6,883 nucleotides of DNA, from positions 1 to 6,883 of the forward strand of contig WLFI01000033.1 in assembly GCA_009703845.1 (NCBI GenBank), in the 5' to 3' direction. Of this stretch, positions 5,367 through 6,883 are shown piece by piece (position 1 is the first letter of the stretch; each line of letters starts with the position of its first letter). Origin of the DNA: Actinomycetota bacterium (GTDB lineage: Bacteria; Actinomycetota; Actinomycetes; Actinomycetales; Microbacteriaceae). The notes below the pieces were generated by a model. It had not been told where the DNA came from, did not search any database, and was given only the letters and a program-made list of their open reading frames with translations. The translations under genes were made by a program, and so were the position numbers.

Positions 5367-6883
5367 TGGTAACCTCCAAAATCTTCTTCCAGGTTTCTTC
5401 ACCATCAGGGTTCAAGCCAGACGAAACAGCCTGCTCGCGAACCTCGAGCACATTTGCGTAATCCCGCGGTAGCACCAAAGTGAAGTCTCGCGACACGTTT
5501 TCGAAGTCAGCCAACAGGCGCTCGGCTAGAAGGGAACCAGTGGACTTTTGGTAGTCCTTCAAGACTGCGAGTAAAAGCTCTTGGGCGGGCTTATCGAGCT
5601 CAAGTAGCTTCAGCTCGCCATTGGCTAGGGCTTCGGGGTTGATTCTGTCGGCTCGCAGCTTGTACACGAAGGCTCGACCACCAGACATTCCGGCCCCCAA
5701 GTTGCGGCCGGTTTTGCCAAGAATCACAGCGACACCGCCGGTCATGTATTCGAGGGCGTGGTCACCAACACCTTCAACGACTGCGGTTGCGCCAGAGTTT
5801 CTGACCAGAAAGCGCTCACCGACGATTCCGCGAATGAAGATCTTTCCGCTTGTCGCGCCATAGCCGATAACGTTTCCGGCGATTATGTTCTGCTCGGCTG
5901 CATAACTGCTTGAACGGTCGGGTCTAATGCTGATGTGGCCCCCAGATAGCCCCTTGCCAACGTAGTCGTTCGCGTCACCTTCGAGCGTCAAAGAAATGCC
6001 ACGAGGAACAAAAGCTCCAAAGGATTGGCCGGCAGCTCCTCGAAGTCGAATATCGATGGTGCCATCGGTGAGACCCTGCTCTGCGTAGCGCTTCGTTACC
6101 TCGTTACCGAGCAAAGTACCAACAGCTTGATCGACGTTTGAAATTGGCAATTCGATAGTTACCCTCTGGGCATCCTCGAGCGCACTCGTAGCAAGTTCAA
6201 GCAACTTAAAGTCGAAGTGCTTTTCGAGTTCGTGATCTTGGCTGCTCACGCGGCGGCGTGGAGAATCAATTGGCACACTTGGGGCAGCCAGAATGGGAGT
6301 CAGGTCGAGCCCATCAGCCTTCCAGTGAGTGATGGCGCGGTTGACGTCAATCAGCTCACTGCGACCAATTGCCTCGTCGAGGCTGCGGAAGCCAAGTGCT
6401 GCAAGGTACTCACGCACCTCTTGCGCCAAGAATTCAAAGAAATTCACCACGTGATCGGCTTGACCGGTGAATCGCTCACGCAGCGCCGGGTTCTGAGTAG
6501 CGACTCCAACCGGGCAGGTGTCAAGGTGGCAAACACGCATCAGGATGCAACCAGACACGACAAGCGGGGCCGTTGCAAAACCATACTCCTCAGCGCCCAA
6601 GAGTGCCGCGATGATGACGTCGCGCCCGGTCTTCATTTGTCCGTCAACCTGAACCGAAACGCGACCGCGAAGTCCATTTACCATCAGTGTCTGCTGGGCC
6701 TCGGCCAAGCCGAGCTCCCAAGGTGTTCCCGCGTGCTTGAGCGAATTGAGCGGAGAGGCACCGGTTCCGCCATCAAATCCAGAAACTAGTATGACGTCTG
6801 CCTTGGCCTTGGCAACGCCGGCGGCCACCGTGCCGATTCCAACTTGGCTAACGAGTTTTACGTGAACTCTTGCCTCTCGATTG
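5359..6883 (-). CDS. gltB: Glutamate synthase (NADPH) large subunit, C-terminal third, cut by window edge
   Basis: About 508 codons are open to the right edge, with one base of a split codon at 6883; the usual protein is about 1500 residues, so the glutaminase domain and most of the FMN domain are missing. The enzyme makes two glutamates from glutamine and 2-oxoglutarate. The first visible residues (REARVHVKLVSQVGIGTVA) already match the FMN/synthase barrel, as does SGFDGGTGASP (about 6783-6751). The [3Fe-4S] ligands appear as C-x5-C-x4-C in CILMRVCHLDTCPVG, with Cys codons at 6549, 6531 and 6516. The right-handed beta-helix (GXGXG) domain follows, with its repeats, for example RGAAGQSFGAFVPRG and GKGLSGGHISIRP, and NIIAGNVIGYGATSGKIFIRG further on. 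It ends normally in EVTNG and overlaps gltD by 8 nt. The methionine codon at 6705-6703 and the GTG at 6828 are internal, not starts. Confidence 0.97.
   Translation of the reverse strand, partial: NREARVHVKLVSQVGIGTVAAGVAKAKADVILVSGFDGGTGASPLNSLKHAGTPWELGLAEAQQTLMVNGLRGRVSVQVDGQMKTGRDVIIAALLGAEEYGFATAPLVVSGCILMRVCHLDTCPVGVATQNPALRERFTGQADHVVNFFEFLAQEVREYLAALGFRSLDEAIGRSELIDVNRAITHWKADGLDLTPILAAPSVPIDSPRRRVSSQDHELEKHFDFKLLELATSALEDAQRVTIELPISNVDQAVGTLLGNEVTKRYAEQGLTDGTIDIRLRGAAGQSFGAFVPRGISLTLEGDANDYVGKGLSGGHISIRPDRSSSYAAEQNIIAGNVIGYGATSGKIFIRGIVGERFLVRNSGATAVVEGVGDHALEYMTGGVAVILGKTGRNLGAGMSGGRAFVYKLRADRINPEALANGELKLLELDKPAQELLLAVLKDYQKSTGSLLAERLLADFENVSRDFTLVLPRDYANVLEVREQAVSSGLNPDGEETWKKILEVTNG
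5372..5377 (-). promoter_or_regulatory. Strong Shine-Dalgarno site of gltD inside the gltB end
   Basis: GGAGGT on the minus strand lies 5 nt before the gltD ATG at 5366, within the last codons of gltB. It is the strongest ribosome binding site in the window and settles the gltD start. Combined with the 8-nt overlap, it suggests ribosomes ending gltB can restart at gltD. Confidence 0.8.

Noticed and set aside
5364..5405. Longer gltD starting at 5405
   Set aside because: The added 13 residues overlap gltB coding sequence and lie upstream of the strong GGAGGT site, which points to the ATG at 5366.
6217..6789. 190-codon open frame on the plus strand opposite gltB
   Set aside because: Antisense to the FMN/FeS region of gltB, which is strongly conserved; no support of its own.

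Overview
This window looks like core chromosome of an actinobacterium with a moderate GC content (roughly half, judged by eye). The best guess is a streamlined Microbacteriaceae-type organism, such as the freshwater Luna/Aquiluna/Rhodoluna group. That placement is inference. It rests on the ANTAR-type regulator PdtaR, the pyk-pdtaR-polA neighbourhood (loosely shared with mycobacteria), the protein sequences, and two genes whose -10-like boxes sit so close to the start codon that leaderless transcripts are likely.

Layout from left to right. (1) 1-1113, minus: the 5' part of polA, covering the 5'-nuclease domain and the start of the next domain; the polymerase domain lies outside the window. 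(2) 1157-1597, plus: a small hotdog-fold acyl-CoA thioesterase, divergent from polA. (3) 1603-2208, minus: pdtaR, a receiver-ANTAR antiterminator, convergent with the thioesterase. (4) 2281-2363, plus: tRNA-Leu(CAA), divergent from pdtaR and followed by a perfect 14-bp-stem hairpin that can terminate transcription in both directions. (5) 2411-3856, minus: pyruvate kinase. (6) 3906-5366, minus: gltD, the glutamate synthase small subunit. (7) 5359-6883, minus: the 3' third of gltB, the glutamate synthase large subunit, running off the right edge.

Genes gltB, gltD and pyk run in the same direction. gltB and gltD overlap by 8 nt and are surely co-expressed. pyk follows after 49 nt with its own Shine-Dalgarno site and may be read from the same transcript, ending at the hairpin shared with the tRNA. 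Together they link ammonium assimilation (glutamine + 2-oxoglutarate to glutamate) with the last step of glycolysis.

The window is densely packed, with no gene-free stretch above about 75 bases. I see no mobile element, CRISPR array, phage gene, toxin-antitoxin pair or unknown gene cluster. I found no credible undescribed system; the findings are modest points about start sites, promoters and residue-level predictions.
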